Origin: UBA9160 sp035489755
Lineage (GTDB): Bacteria > Myxococcota_A > UBA9160
Length of the DNA: 64,000 nucleotides
Direction of reading: 5' to 3'
Assembly (NCBI GenBank): GCA_035489755.1
Contig: DATGZK010000020.1
Coordinates: 1-64,000, forward strand
Shown here: piece after piece, positions 15,093-23,743 of the stretch
How the letters are laid out: each line of letters starts with the position of its first letter
Position numbering within the stretch: the stretch's first letter is position 1
Translations under genes and position numbers: made by a program
Notes under the pieces: model-generated
Database searches by the model: none
The model's input: the letters and a program-made list of their open reading frames with translations, nothing else
What the model was told of the DNA's origin: nothing

Positions 15093-16274
15093 ATGACGCA
15101 GCCGCTCGAGTATGACCCCTATGCGTACGAGGTCCACGAAGACCCCTATCCCCTTTATGGGCGCCTGCGGGATGAAGCGCCACTGTATAAGAGCGAGTCG
15201 CTCGAGTTTTGGGCGCTCTCGCGCCACTCGGACGTTCTTGGTGCGCTTAAGAATTTCGAGACGTTCTCGAACCGCAACGGCGTATCTTTGGACCGCGACG
15301 CGTTTCATCCCGATGCAGATGCGACGATGTCGTTCCTGGCGATGGATCCGCCACGCCACACGCGGATGCGCGGGCTCGTCTCGCGCGGGTTCACGCCGCG
15401 ACGAGTCACGGACCTTGAGCCCCGCATCCGGGAGCGGGCGGCCCGCTACCTCGACGAGTGCGCGGAGCGCGGGGCCTGCGACTTCATCGCCGACTTTGCC
15501 GGCAAATTGCCGATGGATGTGATCAGCGAGCTTCTCGGCTTGCCCGACGCCGATCGTGCGATGCTGCGCAGATGGGCCGATACCGTGGTGCACCGCGATC
15601 GGGGCCTCGTGGGTCTCCCGCCCGCCGCGGCGGGCGCGGCGCTCCATCTGCTCCAATACTTTCAGGCGCATGTGGCCGAACGCAGGACACGCCCGCGGGG
15701 CGACTTGACGGAGGCTCTGTTGGAGGCAGAGATCGAAGGGGACCGGCTCTCCGAGCGTGAGATCTTAGGCTTTCTCTTCCTCATGGTGATTGCAGGCAAC
15801 GAGACGACGACAAAGCTCCTCGCGAACGCACTCTACTGGCTTTGGCGCAACCCAGAGCAGCGCGATCGCTTGCGCGCGAACCCGACTCTTGTCTCACACT
15901 GGGTCGAGGAGACGGCACGCTACGACAACTCCACCCAAGCCCTCGCCCGAATCCTGGCGCGAGATACGGAGCTATACGGTACGCGCTTGCTCGAAGGGGA
16001 GAAGGTGGTTCTCCTGATTGGCTCCGCCAATCGGGACGAGCGCGCATTCGAGGATCCGGACCGGTATGACCTTTCGCGCAACACCCGAGCCTCGCTGTCC
16101 TTTGGCCATGGGACTCATTTCTGCCTGGGGGCTGCTCTCGCACGCCTTGAAGGTCGCATCGCACTCGAAGAGGTATGGCGGCGTTTCCCCGAGTACGACG
16201 TGGATCCTGAGGGAATCGTGCGCGTTCACTCCGTGAATGTGCGCGGCTTCGCCGCGCTGCCGATCAAGTTCTAG
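15093..16274 (+). CDS. Cytochrome P450, CYP123-like
   Basis: Soluble bacterial P450 of 393 residues; a heme monooxygenase needing ferredoxin electrons. Visible elements are the I-helix oxygen-activation motif AGNETTTK at 234-241 and the heme loop FGHGTHFCLG with the thiolate Cys at 344. Much of the sequence (HEDPYPLYGRLRDEAPLY, FAGKLPMDVISELLG, VHSVNVRGFAALP) closely resembles what I know of Mycobacterium tuberculosis CYP123, whose gene lies next to cyp51. It is the first gene of a plus-strand operon ending with ferredoxin and an NTF2-like protein, under the operator-controlled divergent promoter. Its substrate is unknown, as for CYP123; a sterol-like compound is plausible from the neighbours. 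Confidence 0.92.
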   Translation: MTQPLEYDPYAYEVHEDPYPLYGRLRDEAPLYKSESLEFWALSRHSDVLGALKNFETFSNRNGVSLDRDAFHPDADATMSFLAMDPPRHTRMRGLVSRGFTPRRVTDLEPRIRERAARYLDECAERGACDFIADFAGKLPMDVISELLGLPDADRAMLRRWADTVVHRDRGLVGLPPAAAGAALHLLQYFQAHVAERRTRPRGDLTEALLEAEIEGDRLSEREILGFLFLMVIAGNETTTKLLANALYWLWRNPEQRDRLRANPTLVSHWVEETARYDNSTQALARILARDTELYGTRLLEGEKVVLLIGSANRDERAFEDPDRYDLSRNTRASLSFGHGTHFCLGAALARLEGRIALEEVWRRFPEYDVDPEGIVRVHSVNVRGFAALPIKF

Positions 16275-16329
16275 ATGGGTGCCGCGCGTCGCAGGCTTTG
16301 GCGGAGTCGCGTTTCGCGAAGGAAGCCCG

Positions 16330-17106
16330 ATGACACCCCAAGACCCCCGAACCGCCCTCGTGACCGGTGCCTCGTCGGGGATCGGCGCCGCGATCGCGGT
16401 GGCCTTCGGCGGACTCGGCTGGCGCGTCGCGGTCGGCGGGCGCCGAATGGAGCGCCTTGAAGCAGTGGCGCGGGAGGTGGAGGAGGCAGGCGGAAAGGCA
16501 GTGACGTTCCGCTGCGACATCGCAGAACCGGGCGAGATCTCCGCCTTCTTCGACGCGGCGGAGACGCAGCTCGGCCCCGTCGACGTCGCGGTGGCGAACG
16601 CCGCGGGCAGCGTACCGGCCCTTTTGCACGAGATGTCCGTGCCCGACCTCGAGCGCGAACTTCGCACCAATCTGCTCCATCCCCTCGTCCTGGCACGCCG
16701 CGCCATTCCGTCCATGCGAGAGCGGGGTCGCGGCGATCTCGTCTTTGTGTCCTCGGAGAGCGCCGTGAGGCCGCGCCCCTTCCAGGTGGGTTACACCGCT
16801 GCGAAAAAGGGTGTCGAGGGTGCAGCGCAGGCCCTGCGCATGGAGCTCGAAGGAACAGGCGTGCGTGCCACCGTTGTGCGACCTGGTGCGACCCTCACCG
16901 AGTTCGCACGAGCGTGGCCACCGGATCTCGTGCGCCGCGTGCTCACCGCATGGAAGGAATGGGGGGTGCAGCGGCATCTTGCTTGGATGCCGCCCGAGGC
17001 AACCGCGCGCGCGGTCCTATGCGCGGTGACTGCCCCACCGGGCACGCGCATGGACCTGATCGAAGTAATGCCCGAAGGACCCAAGGAAGTGAGGATCTCC
17101 GGATGA
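16330..17106 (+). CDS. Short-chain dehydrogenase/reductase
   Basis: Classical SDR of 258 residues that oxidises or reduces a hydroxyl or keto group with NAD(P)(H). The cofactor motif TGASSGIGAA is at about 14-23, NAAG follows, then the catalytic Ser in VFVSSESA and YTAAK with Tyr and Lys. The basic pair GRRMER after the second strand suggests NADP. I chose the ATG at 16330 at the family's usual N terminus; the frame is open upstream into the P450 gene. Its stop overlaps the next start (ATGA). The mycobacterial cyp51 locus has an SDR at the same place, between the CYP123 and CYP51 genes. Confidence 0.9.
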   Translation: MTPQDPRTALVTGASSGIGAAIAVAFGGLGWRVAVGGRRMERLEAVAREVEEAGGKAVTFRCDIAEPGEISAFFDAAETQLGPVDVAVANAAGSVPALLHEMSVPDLERELRTNLLHPLVLARRAIPSMRERGRGDLVFVSSESAVRPRPFQVGYTAAKKGVEGAAQALRMELEGTGVRATVVRPGATLTEFARAWPPDLVRRVLTAWKEWGVQRHLAWMPPEATARAVLCAVTAPPGTRMDLIEVMPEGPKEVRISG

Positions 17107-18608
17107 CACTCGCTCCGCTCCGTCCCGAGACGCGGAATCTGATCGACGGTCAGCTCGTGCCCGCATCCAATGGTGGGACGTTCGAGAATATCAACCCCGC
17201 GACCGAGGAAGTGCTGGGTACGTGTGCCGATGGAACCAAGGAGGACGTCCTTGCAGCGATCGGCGCTGCGCGACGGGCTTTCGACGAGACCTCATGGTCC
17301 ACGGACGCCGCCCTTCGCAGGCGCTGCCTCGTCCAGCTGGCCGATGCGCTCAAGGAGGCACGCGAGGAGCTCCGCTCGATCGTGGTGCACGAGGCCGGCT
17401 CGCCGATCCTGCTCACCTACAGCGTGCAGTGCGACGCCACGATCGGACAATTTGGCTACTGGGCCGAACTCGCGGGGAACTACGCGTATGAGCAGCCGAT
17501 GACCGAGATTCGCTTTCTCGGCCAGCCACAGCGCCGCCTGCTGCGCCGGGAGGCAACCGGAGTCGTGGGCGCGATTACGCCCTGGAATTTTCCATTGTAC
17601 CTGAACCTTACGAAACTCGGTCCGGCTCTCGCCGCGGGGAACACCGTGGTGTTAAAGCCCGCCCCCGATACACCGTGGTCTGCCACGGCGTTGGGCCGCC
17701 TTATCGCCGAGAGGACGGAGATTCCGCCTGGCGTCGTGAACGTGATTGCGTCCTCCGACCATCAGGTGGGCGAGATCCTGGCGACCGATCCGCGCGTGGA
17801 TCTCGTCACGTTCACGGGTTCCACGGCGACTGGCCGACGCGTTATGGAGTGCGCGTCAGCCACTGTGAAGAAGGTCTTCCTCGAGCTCGGCGGAAAGTCG
17901 GCGAACATCATCCTCGACGACGTGAACCTCGCGCAGGCGCTCGGCGGCGTTGCCACCATGTGTACCCACGCAGGCCAGGGCTGCGCCCTTACGACTCGGC
18001 TCCTCCTCCCGCGCTCCCGCTATGCGGAGGGAATCGAGCTCGCCAAGCATGCGTTCGAGCACTGGAACTACGGCGACCCGACGGATCCAAAGAACCTTCA
18101 AGGCCCTCAGGTGAGCCGCCGCCAGCAGGAGCGTGTGCTGGCCTATATCGAGAGGGGAAGACGCGACGGCGCGCGCCTTGTCACGGGGGGCGGAGTGCCG
18201 CGCCATCTGTCGAAGGGCTTCTACGTGGAGCCCACGCTTTTCACCGACGTAGATCCGGACTCGACTGTGGCGCAGGAAGAGATCTTTGGGCCCGTCTTGG
18301 TCGTCATTCCCTTCGAGGATGACGACGATGCTGTGCGGATCGCGAATGACTCGATCTACGGGCTCTCGGGTGCAGTGACGAGTGCCAGCGAGGCCCGGGC
18401 GCTCGATGTGGCGAGGCGGATCCGCACCGGAACGCTCGCAGTGAACGGAGGCATGTGGTTCGACGTGGATACGCCCTTCGGCGGCTATCGACAGAGTGGA
18501 GTTGGCCGTGAAAATGGCCGGCTCGGTTTCGAGGAGTACCTAGAGACCAAGGTGATCGCGCTTCCAGGGTTGCTGCCGAACGCCGGGACGACGGGAGGCG
18601 CGCGATGA
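17103..18608 (+). CDS. NAD(P)-dependent aldehyde dehydrogenase
   Basis: Aldehyde dehydrogenase superfamily enzyme of 501 residues that oxidises an aldehyde to the acid. TPWNFPLYLNLTKLGPALAAGNTVVLKP is the cofactor-binding strand region, FTGSTATGRR follows, ELGGKSANI holds the general-base Glu, and the catalytic thiol is in HAGQGCALTTRLL. The C terminus has EEIFGPVL and the conserved PFGGYRQSGVGRENG. Overlap by ATGA with both the SDR before and CYP51 after makes this a tightly coupled operon. Mycobacteria carry an aldehyde dehydrogenase gene (aldA) beside, not within, their cyp51 operon. The substrate may be an aldehyde produced by the P450 or SDR steps. Confidence 0.92.
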   Translation: MTLAPLRPETRNLIDGQLVPASNGGTFENINPATEEVLGTCADGTKEDVLAAIGAARRAFDETSWSTDAALRRRCLVQLADALKEAREELRSIVVHEAGSPILLTYSVQCDATIGQFGYWAELAGNYAYEQPMTEIRFLGQPQRRLLRREATGVVGAITPWNFPLYLNLTKLGPALAAGNTVVLKPAPDTPWSATALGRLIAERTEIPPGVVNVIASSDHQVGEILATDPRVDLVTFTGSTATGRRVMECASATVKKVFLELGGKSANIILDDVNLAQALGGVATMCTHAGQGCALTTRLLLPRSRYAEGIELAKHAFEHWNYGDPTDPKNLQGPQVSRRQQERVLAYIERGRRDGARLVTGGGVPRHLSKGFYVEPTLFTDVDPDSTVAQEEIFGPVLVVIPFEDDDDAVRIANDSIYGLSGAVTSASEARALDVARRIRTGTLAVNGGMWFDVDTPFGGYRQSGVGRENGRLGFEEYLETKVIALPGLLPNAGTTGGAR

Positions 18609-20011
18609 CGGCAGCGGACGCCACCGCCGGCGTGGCCACAGACGCCGGCGCGCATCCTGGAGGAGCGCCGCCGCCCCGGGTGTCCGGCGGGCTCCCGGTT
18701 CTCGGGCATCTCCTTGAGCTCCGGCGCCAACCCATCGAGCTTCTCCGCCGAGCGCACGCGGAGCGCGGCGAGGTGGCGGAGCTTCGCCTTGCGCGCTTGC
18801 CCCTTGTCATGCTTTACGGTGAGGAGGCCCAAGAGGCGTTCTTCCGGGCACCCGAAGAGCAGCTCGACCAGGCTGCCGCCTACCCGTTCATGAAGCCCAT
18901 CTTCGGCGAGGGCGTCGTTTTCGACGCGCCGCCCGAGCGGCGCAAGGAGGCGCTTCGCAACCAGTCGCTCCGTGACAAGCAGATGCGTGGCCACGCGGAG
19001 GTGATTGCCCACGAAACCGAGCGGATGGTCGAGGGCATGGGTCAGCAGGGGGAGATCGATCTCCTCGACTTCTTCGCAGAGCTCACGATCTACACTTCGA
19101 GTGCGTGCCTGATCGGGAAGCCTTTCCGCGAGGAGCTGACCCCTGAATTTTCAAGTGTGTACCATGATCTCGAGCGCGGCACGGACGCGATCGCGTATGT
19201 CAACCCGCACCTCCCAATCCCGTCGTTCCGCAAGCGAGACCGGGCCCGGCGCCGGCTCGTCGAGCTGGTGACCGAGATCATGGAGGCACGCAAAGGCTCG
19301 GGGCAAGCAAAGGGCGATCTCCTCGACATCCTGATGCGCGTGCATCATGAGGATGGTCGCCCTCGCTTCTCGGCCGATGAGATCACGGGAATGTTCATCT
19401 CGATGATGTTCGCGGGACACCATACCACGTCGGGTACGGCGGCGTGGACGCTGATCGAGCTGCTGTGGCATCCCGAGTATCGGGCCAGCGTGGTGAACGA
19501 GCTCGACCAGCTGTACGCCGACGGCAGCGAAGTCTCCTATCACGCGCTGCGCGAGATTCCTCGTCTCGAGAACGCGATTAAGGAGACCCTAAGACTCCAT
19601 CCGCCGCTCATCGTGCTGATGCGCAAAGTCCTCTACGACTTTCACTACAAGGGCTGGACGGTCTCTCCCGGAAAGCTGGTGGGCACCTCGCCCGCGGTCT
19701 CGAACCGCCTGCCCGAGTGCTTTCCCGATCCCGAACGCTTCGATCCGGCTCGCTATGCCGAGGGTCGCGAGGAGGATCGCCTGCATCCCTTCGGCTGGAT
19801 CCCCTTCGGCGCGGGACGCCACCGCTGCGTGGGCGCCGCCTTCGCCATGATCCAGCTGAAAGCGATCTTCAGTGTCCTGTTGGAGCGTTTCGAGTTCGAC
19901 CTCGCCCAGCCGGCAGCCACCTACCACAACGACCACTCCAAGATGGTCGTACAGCTTGCCCAGCCCTGTCGTGTCCGGTACCGGCGCCGGCCGGAGAAGG
20001 CGCTGGCGTGA
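18605..20011 (+). CDS. cyp51: Cytochrome P450 CYP51 (sterol 14-alpha-demethylase type)
   Basis: 468-residue P450 very close to mycobacterial CYP51. Diagnostic CYP51 segments are present: the B-C region YPFMKPIFGEGVVFD (93-107), the I-helix GHHTT (271-275), ETLRLHPPL with E327 and R330, and heme loop FGAGRHRCVG with Cys408. LLDFFAELTIYTSSACLIGK and NDHSKMVVQLAQP also match the mycobacterial enzyme. CYP51 removes the 14-alpha methyl of sterols in three oxidations. There is no membrane anchor, as in mycobacteria. The N-terminal 25 residues are an Ala/Gly/Pro-rich extension. The gene overlaps the aldehyde dehydrogenase before it and the ferredoxin after it by four bases. Whether the host makes or only modifies sterols cannot be seen here. 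Confidence 0.93.
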   Translation: MTAADATAGVATDAGAHPGGAPPPRVSGGLPVLGHLLELRRQPIELLRRAHAERGEVAELRLARLPLVMLYGEEAQEAFFRAPEEQLDQAAAYPFMKPIFGEGVVFDAPPERRKEALRNQSLRDKQMRGHAEVIAHETERMVEGMGQQGEIDLLDFFAELTIYTSSACLIGKPFREELTPEFSSVYHDLERGTDAIAYVNPHLPIPSFRKRDRARRRLVELVTEIMEARKGSGQAKGDLLDILMRVHHEDGRPRFSADEITGMFISMMFAGHHTTSGTAAWTLIELLWHPEYRASVVNELDQLYADGSEVSYHALREIPRLENAIKETLRLHPPLIVLMRKVLYDFHYKGWTVSPGKLVGTSPAVSNRLPECFPDPERFDPARYAEGREEDRLHPFGWIPFGAGRHRCVGAAFAMIQLKAIFSVLLERFEFDLAQPAATYHNDHSKMVVQLAQPCRVRYRRRPEKALA

Positions 20012-20205
20012 GAATTCGAGTGGATCTCGACCTATGTCAGGGCCACGGCACCTGCGCCGAGGAAGCACCCGAGGTCTTTGCCGTGGATGAGAAGGAATCG
20101 AAGGTGATCATACGCGAGGAACGCCCGCCGGATGCGCTACACGTGAAGGTGAAAAGGGCGGTCCGGTTCTGCCCGACGCGCGCCCTCTCCATCGTCGAGG
20201 ATTGA
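20008..20205 (+). CDS. [3Fe-4S] ferredoxin, P450 partner
   Basis: 65-residue small ferredoxin that would supply electrons to the adjacent P450s. Cluster ligands are C10 and C16 in CQGHGTC and C55 in CP; His13 sits where a fourth Cys would be, the signature of P450-linked 3Fe-4S (or His-ligated) ferredoxins. It closely resembles the mycobacterial ferredoxin encoded directly after cyp51. It starts at a GTG that overlaps the CYP51 stop (GTGA), so the two proteins should be made in coupled amounts. No ferredoxin reductase gene is in the window. Confidence 0.93.
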   Translation: MRIRVDLDLCQGHGTCAEEAPEVFAVDEKESKVIIREERPPDALHVKVKRAVRFCPTRALSIVED

Positions 20206-20238
20206 ACGTCCGAGCGAAACTCATTAAACGGAGGTTGC

Positions 20239-20802
20239 ATGCCCGCCTTTCCCCGCCCCGAGATTGAGGAAATGATTCGCCGCTTCGTCGCTACAAACGA
20301 CGAGTGCGGCCGCACTGGAAACTGGGAAGCGCTCGCCCGTTTCTACACCGAAGATGCTGTCTACAGCTGGAATGTCGGTCCGAAGTTTGAATTCGTGGCC
20401 CGCGGCCGGGACGAGATCCGCAAGTGGGTGCTCGGCACCGAGATGGCAGGCCTTGACAAGTGGGTTTATCCGTACGTACGCAGGCTGATCGACGACCAAA
20501 AGGGAGAGGTCATCGGAATCTGGCGGCAGATTGCTCCGCACACGGGGCCCGACGGGAAGCCGGTCGAGATCGCCGGTACAGGAGGATCTTGGTTTCGCTA
20601 CGCAGGCAACTGGCAGTGGAGCTGGCAGCGCGACTTCTTTGACCACGGCAACGCGGGCGCCGTCTTCCTCGATCTGCTCCAGAAGGGTCTCCTCTCTCCG
20701 GAGATGCAGGAGCGTCTTAAGCGCGGCTCGAAGCAACCCGGTTGGGTCCGTCGCGAGGAGTTCGACTGGTACGCCAGTATCGCAGACCGCGAGGACAGCT
20801 AA
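20239..20802 (+). CDS. SnoaL/NTF2-like protein
   Basis: 187-residue NTF2-fold protein (cone-shaped pocket; includes ketosteroid isomerase relatives). It begins MIRRFVATNDECGRTGNWEALARFYTEDAVY, typical of SnoaL-like families, and continues with GRDEIRKWV and a Trp-rich strand GGSWFRYAGNWQWSWQRDFF. GGAGG lies 4 bases before the ATG. It follows the ferredoxin by 33 bases. Mycobacteria have an NTF2/ketosteroid-isomerase-like gene a few genes downstream of cyp51, so the context favours binding or isomerising a steroid-like product. The function is inferred from fold and neighbours only. Confidence 0.82.
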   Translation: MPAFPRPEIEEMIRRFVATNDECGRTGNWEALARFYTEDAVYSWNVGPKFEFVARGRDEIRKWVLGTEMAGLDKWVYPYVRRLIDDQKGEVIGIWRQIAPHTGPDGKPVEIAGTGGSWFRYAGNWQWSWQRDFFDHGNAGAVFLDLLQKGLLSPEMQERLKRGSKQPGWVRREEFDWYASIADREDS

Positions 20803-20891
20803 CTAAGCCGGCCAGTGCCCGCGGCCGGGCTCGCGTCGGGAGTCCCTGCGACACTTCGCGAGGCCCCGATGGGCACGCGACAGCGTTGGCG

Positions 20892-21695
20892 TCAAAGCAG
20901 GGCCGGGCGTGCGCCCATCTCGATCGACGCCAGATAGCCCCAGTCGACGAACAAGTTTACGCCCGAGATGAAGCGAGCGGCGTCGGAGTTGAGCAGCACG
21001 AGCGGCTCGGCCATCTCCTCGGCAGTCGCATTGCGACCGATCGGGGCGAGGAAATGTTTGTCGATGAAGTCCCGGGTTGCCTGCGCGTGGAAGGCCGGCA
21101 GCATGGGAGTGTCGGTCGGTGCAGGTGAGAGGCAGTTCATCCGGATACCCCGAGCCACGAGATCCACAGCGCGCTGCATCGTGTACCAAATGATGCATTG
21201 CTTGGAAAATAGGTAGCCGTTGGCTTTGTCAGGGTGCGCCTCGCACCATGCGCGCGCCTCCTCGAAGTCCTTGGTGCTGCAAAGTGCCTTCACATTGTCG
21301 AGATTTTTGCGAAAGCCCATGCCCGCCACGGAGGTGATGCTCGCGATTGCGCCACCTTTCGGGATGCGCGGAAGGAGCGCTTCTGTCAAGTGCCGAAGGC
21401 CGGCAAAGTTGACGAGCATCGTATCGAGGTTCGAGAACGGCGGGCCGGGGAGGCCCGCGCAGTTGAAAAGGGCGTCCACGTGGGCGGGGAGCCGCCGTGC
21501 GGTCGCGTCGATCGAGTCGCGCCGACGCAGGTCCACCTCGAGGGCTTGTTCAACCTTCACCTCGATGGGTTTTATGTCCAGGGCATGGACCTTTGCGCCG
21601 AGGTCGACAAGGGTTTGCGCCGCCGCCGCACCCATTCCAGAGGATGCTCCACTGACCACGACCCGCTTGCCCGCATAGCCCAAGATGTCTCGCAT
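20892..21695 (-). CDS. Short-chain dehydrogenase, 3-alpha-HSD / coniferyl-alcohol dehydrogenase type
   Basis: 267-residue SDR. The cofactor loop is VVVSGASSGMGAAAA, followed by an acidic strand end (HALDIKP) favouring NAD; NCAGLPG and the catalytic SITSVAG, then GYLFSKQCIIWY supply Ser, Tyr and Lys. The short spacing around the NAG region and the insert before the Tyr (DFEEARAWCEAHPDKANGY) match the 3-alpha-hydroxysteroid dehydrogenase/carbonyl reductase and coniferyl alcohol dehydrogenase group. It is convergent with the NTF2-like gene, with 89 bases between stops. A hydroxysteroid substrate fits the neighbours but is not proven. Confidence 0.85.
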   Translation of the reverse strand: MRDILGYAGKRVVVSGASSGMGAAAAQTLVDLGAKVHALDIKPIEVKVEQALEVDLRRRDSIDATARRLPAHVDALFNCAGLPGPPFSNLDTMLVNFAGLRHLTEALLPRIPKGGAIASITSVAGMGFRKNLDNVKALCSTKDFEEARAWCEAHPDKANGYLFSKQCIIWYTMQRAVDLVARGIRMNCLSPAPTDTPMLPAFHAQATRDFIDKHFLAPIGRNATAEEMAEPLVLLNSDAARFISGVNLFVDWGYLASIEMGARPALL

Positions 21696-22400
21696 TGCGC
21701 TGCCTCCGTGTGCCTGCAGACCGCGCAGGTTACGCAGGCGAGTCGGTGCCCGTCAATTCGCCCCGAAAGCCCGGCTCCGAGCACGGATTCTCCCAGCCCT
21801 CGGCTCGCCTCAAGCGGTCCCGAGTGCGGCCAATCCGGGTATCCAGAGGGGCGGGAGTGGCGGCGAACGGCGGCGGCCCAGCCGAGAGGCGCCGTCAGGA
21901 GCCCAGCGACCTCGAAGTCCTGGATGGTCCGGTCCATCTAATCGGCGGGTACGACATTCGAATCATCACGCGCCTTCTCAAGTGGTTGCTTGATGTCGAA
22001 GGCGCCGGTCGCAAAGATCGCGTTCTCGCCTTTGGTCGCGACCTGCGGCTCTTCACGACCCTAAGCGCCAGCATCTCCAACTTCGGGCGCTCGCAGGCAA
22101 AGCCGGATTCCGAGTACGAAGGTCGCTATATGATTGAGCTCATCGATGCGAGCGCCTTTTCCCGATGCCCTCTGCTGGACCACAGAAGGTTTTATCAACC
22201 GGATGGCGACCAAGCTGAGCCTCCCCGATCTGTGTGCTGGGCGCGCGTGCGCCCCGATCTCCTTGTTTATCGAATGATGTCGCTTTCTCTAGGGGATCGC
22301 GGCCGGTGCATTCCTTCCGTCACCCAGCTCGCGGAGGGTCGGCGACGCGCCGAACCTTCGGCATACTCCGCGACACCGGCCGAGCCGCTTGCTCGCAGCT
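21696..22400. other. Stretch without a supported gene
   Basis: About 700 bases between the divergently placed SDR start and the end of a DUF899 gene. A plus-strand frame from about 21700 to 22414 is open, but its ends are Arg/Ser-rich and it has no family resemblance. The central part (about 21900-22200) has lower GC and more protein-like composition on both strands, which may mark a decayed gene. I see no RNA gene or repeat. Confidence 0.4.
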
Positions 22401-22973
22401 TCATTCGTATTTGAACTGCGGCCGCCAAGTGCCTGACCCCTCGGGCAAAAGATCGAAGATGTGCCAGAGCGAGCAGAAATCATCGCCCATGTCGAAACCT
22501 GTGTCGGACACACGCAAAATTCGGCCGGGTTCACGGCGAAAGACCGAGATCCCGGGACGCCAGCTTCCATTCTCAGAGCGGTAGCCCATGTCTGCAGCGA
22601 AGCTTGTACCCTGGTGGCTCACCATGCGGAAGCGCCAGCCACGATCTTTGGCAAAAGCCCGCTGAGTCTCAGGCGAATCTGGGCTTGAAACGACAAAAGC
22701 CCCACGGTTCACCAGATGATCGTAGATGCCATTGAAGCCATCGGCCCATAGCGTACAGGCGGGACACGATGTCCCCATGTTGTGAATCATAAACAAATAC
22801 TGCTGGTCACCGAAGAGGCTGGAGAGACGTACGGTCCCCTCCGGCGTTGTGAACTCATAGTCTTTCACCTCTTCGGGCTCTGCGGTGGACTGCGCTTCCC
22901 GCATTTGCTTGCGCAGTTGCACAATTTGGCGACGGTAGCCAGCCAGCTTGTCACGTGTCTCGCGATAGCTCAT
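22401..22973 (-). CDS. DUF899-family thioredoxin-like protein
   Basis: 190-residue member of the DUF899 family, whose fold is thioredoxin-like and whose function is not established. The core is VRLSSLFGDQQYLFMIHNMG, then the thiol-containing SCPACTLWADGFNGIYDHL with a CxxC, then SPDSPETQRAFAKDRGWRF and a C-terminal GISVFRREPGRILRVSDTG. The N-terminal 40 residues form a charged helix, possibly coiled-coil (RRQIVQLRKQMREAQ). It is the second of two DUF899 genes in a row, 27 bases after the first, downstream of an ArsR regulator. Dehydrogenase-like or redox roles have been proposed for relatives. Confidence 0.82.
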   Translation of the reverse strand: MSYRETRDKLAGYRRQIVQLRKQMREAQSTAEPEEVKDYEFTTPEGTVRLSSLFGDQQYLFMIHNMGTSCPACTLWADGFNGIYDHLVNRGAFVVSSPDSPETQRAFAKDRGWRFRMVSHQGTSFAADMGYRSENGSWRPGISVFRREPGRILRVSDTGFDMGDDFCSLWHIFDLLPEGSGTWRPQFKYE

Positions 22974-23000
22974 CGCGCGAACCTCCCAAGAATGCAGCAG

Positions 23001-23711
23001 CTAGACCTCATACCTGTCGTGATGGCGTACCCAGGCCATGGGATGGGGGAGACCCTTCTCATCCCGTCCCTTCGGTACCAGATCGAGGTAGTGATAGGCG
23101 CCATTCATCATGTCTAGACCACGCGCGTAGCAGGAATAGGTGTGGAATACGTCTCCGTGCGGATCCTGATAGAACACGCTGATGCCCGGAGCTTCTCCGG
23201 AAAATGGGCGTTGTCCCTTCTCGTAGTTGTAATAGATCTGACCTTTTGCGAGCTCTTCGGGAGTGAATGACACCTGATAATCGTGGTTGAAGTCCGTATC
23301 GAATGATGAGACCCACTTGAAGCTCCACCCCATGCGCTTCTTGAAACCTTCCAGGAGTTGGAACGGAGCCCGCGAAATCGCGAGAAGCGTGACGTCGCGC
23401 TGGCGAAGATGAGCCACGATTCCATTGAAATTGTCGGCCCAGAATGAGCAGCTCTTGCAGGCCTCCTTCCAGCTGGGGTCAAACATGAGGTGGTAGACGA
23501 TGAGCTGACTGCGGCCATCGAACAGCTGCGGCAAGCTCTCCTTGCCCTTCGGTCCCTCGAAGCTGTATTGCTTTTCCACGCGCTCCCAGGGGAGATCGCG
23601 CCTTTGTTGACTGAGGCGGTCCCGCGCCTGAGTGAAGCTCTTTTCCTCCGCCAAGAGTCGCTTACGTGCCTCGATCCACTCGCTTCTCGAAACCACTTTG
23701 TGATCATCCAT
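23001..23711 (-). CDS. DUF899-family thioredoxin-like protein
   Basis: 236-residue DUF899 protein, longer than its neighbour. N-terminal helix RSEWIEARKRLLAEEKSFTQARDRL, then ESLPQLFDGRSQLIVYHLMF, then SCSFWADNFNGIVAHL in place of the neighbour's CxxC region. Here the thiols are CKSC. The central MGWSFKWVSSFDTDFNHDYQVSF and PGISVFYQDPHGDVFHTYS match the common longer type. The ATG at 23711 has GGAGAT just upstream; the frame is open further upstream without sense. It lies 32 bases after the ArsR gene on the same strand, so the three genes probably form one operon repressed by ArsR. Confidence 0.86.
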   Translation of the reverse strand: MDDHKVVSRSEWIEARKRLLAEEKSFTQARDRLSQQRRDLPWERVEKQYSFEGPKGKESLPQLFDGRSQLIVYHLMFDPSWKEACKSCSFWADNFNGIVAHLRQRDVTLLAISRAPFQLLEGFKKRMGWSFKWVSSFDTDFNHDYQVSFTPEELAKGQIYYNYEKGQRPFSGEAPGISVFYQDPHGDVFHTYSCYARGLDMMNGAYHYLDLVPKGRDEKGLPHPMAWVRHHDRYEV

Positions 23712-23743
23712 CGAACGATCTCCTTTCAGGAAGGACTTGCTGC

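Noticed and set aside
21938..22065. Minus-strand fragment reading FATGAFDIKQPLEKA, ending at a TAG
   Set aside because: It looks like a protein C terminus but is bounded by a stop about 45 codons upstream and cannot be joined to a longer gene. It may be a pseudogene trace; there is too little to call.
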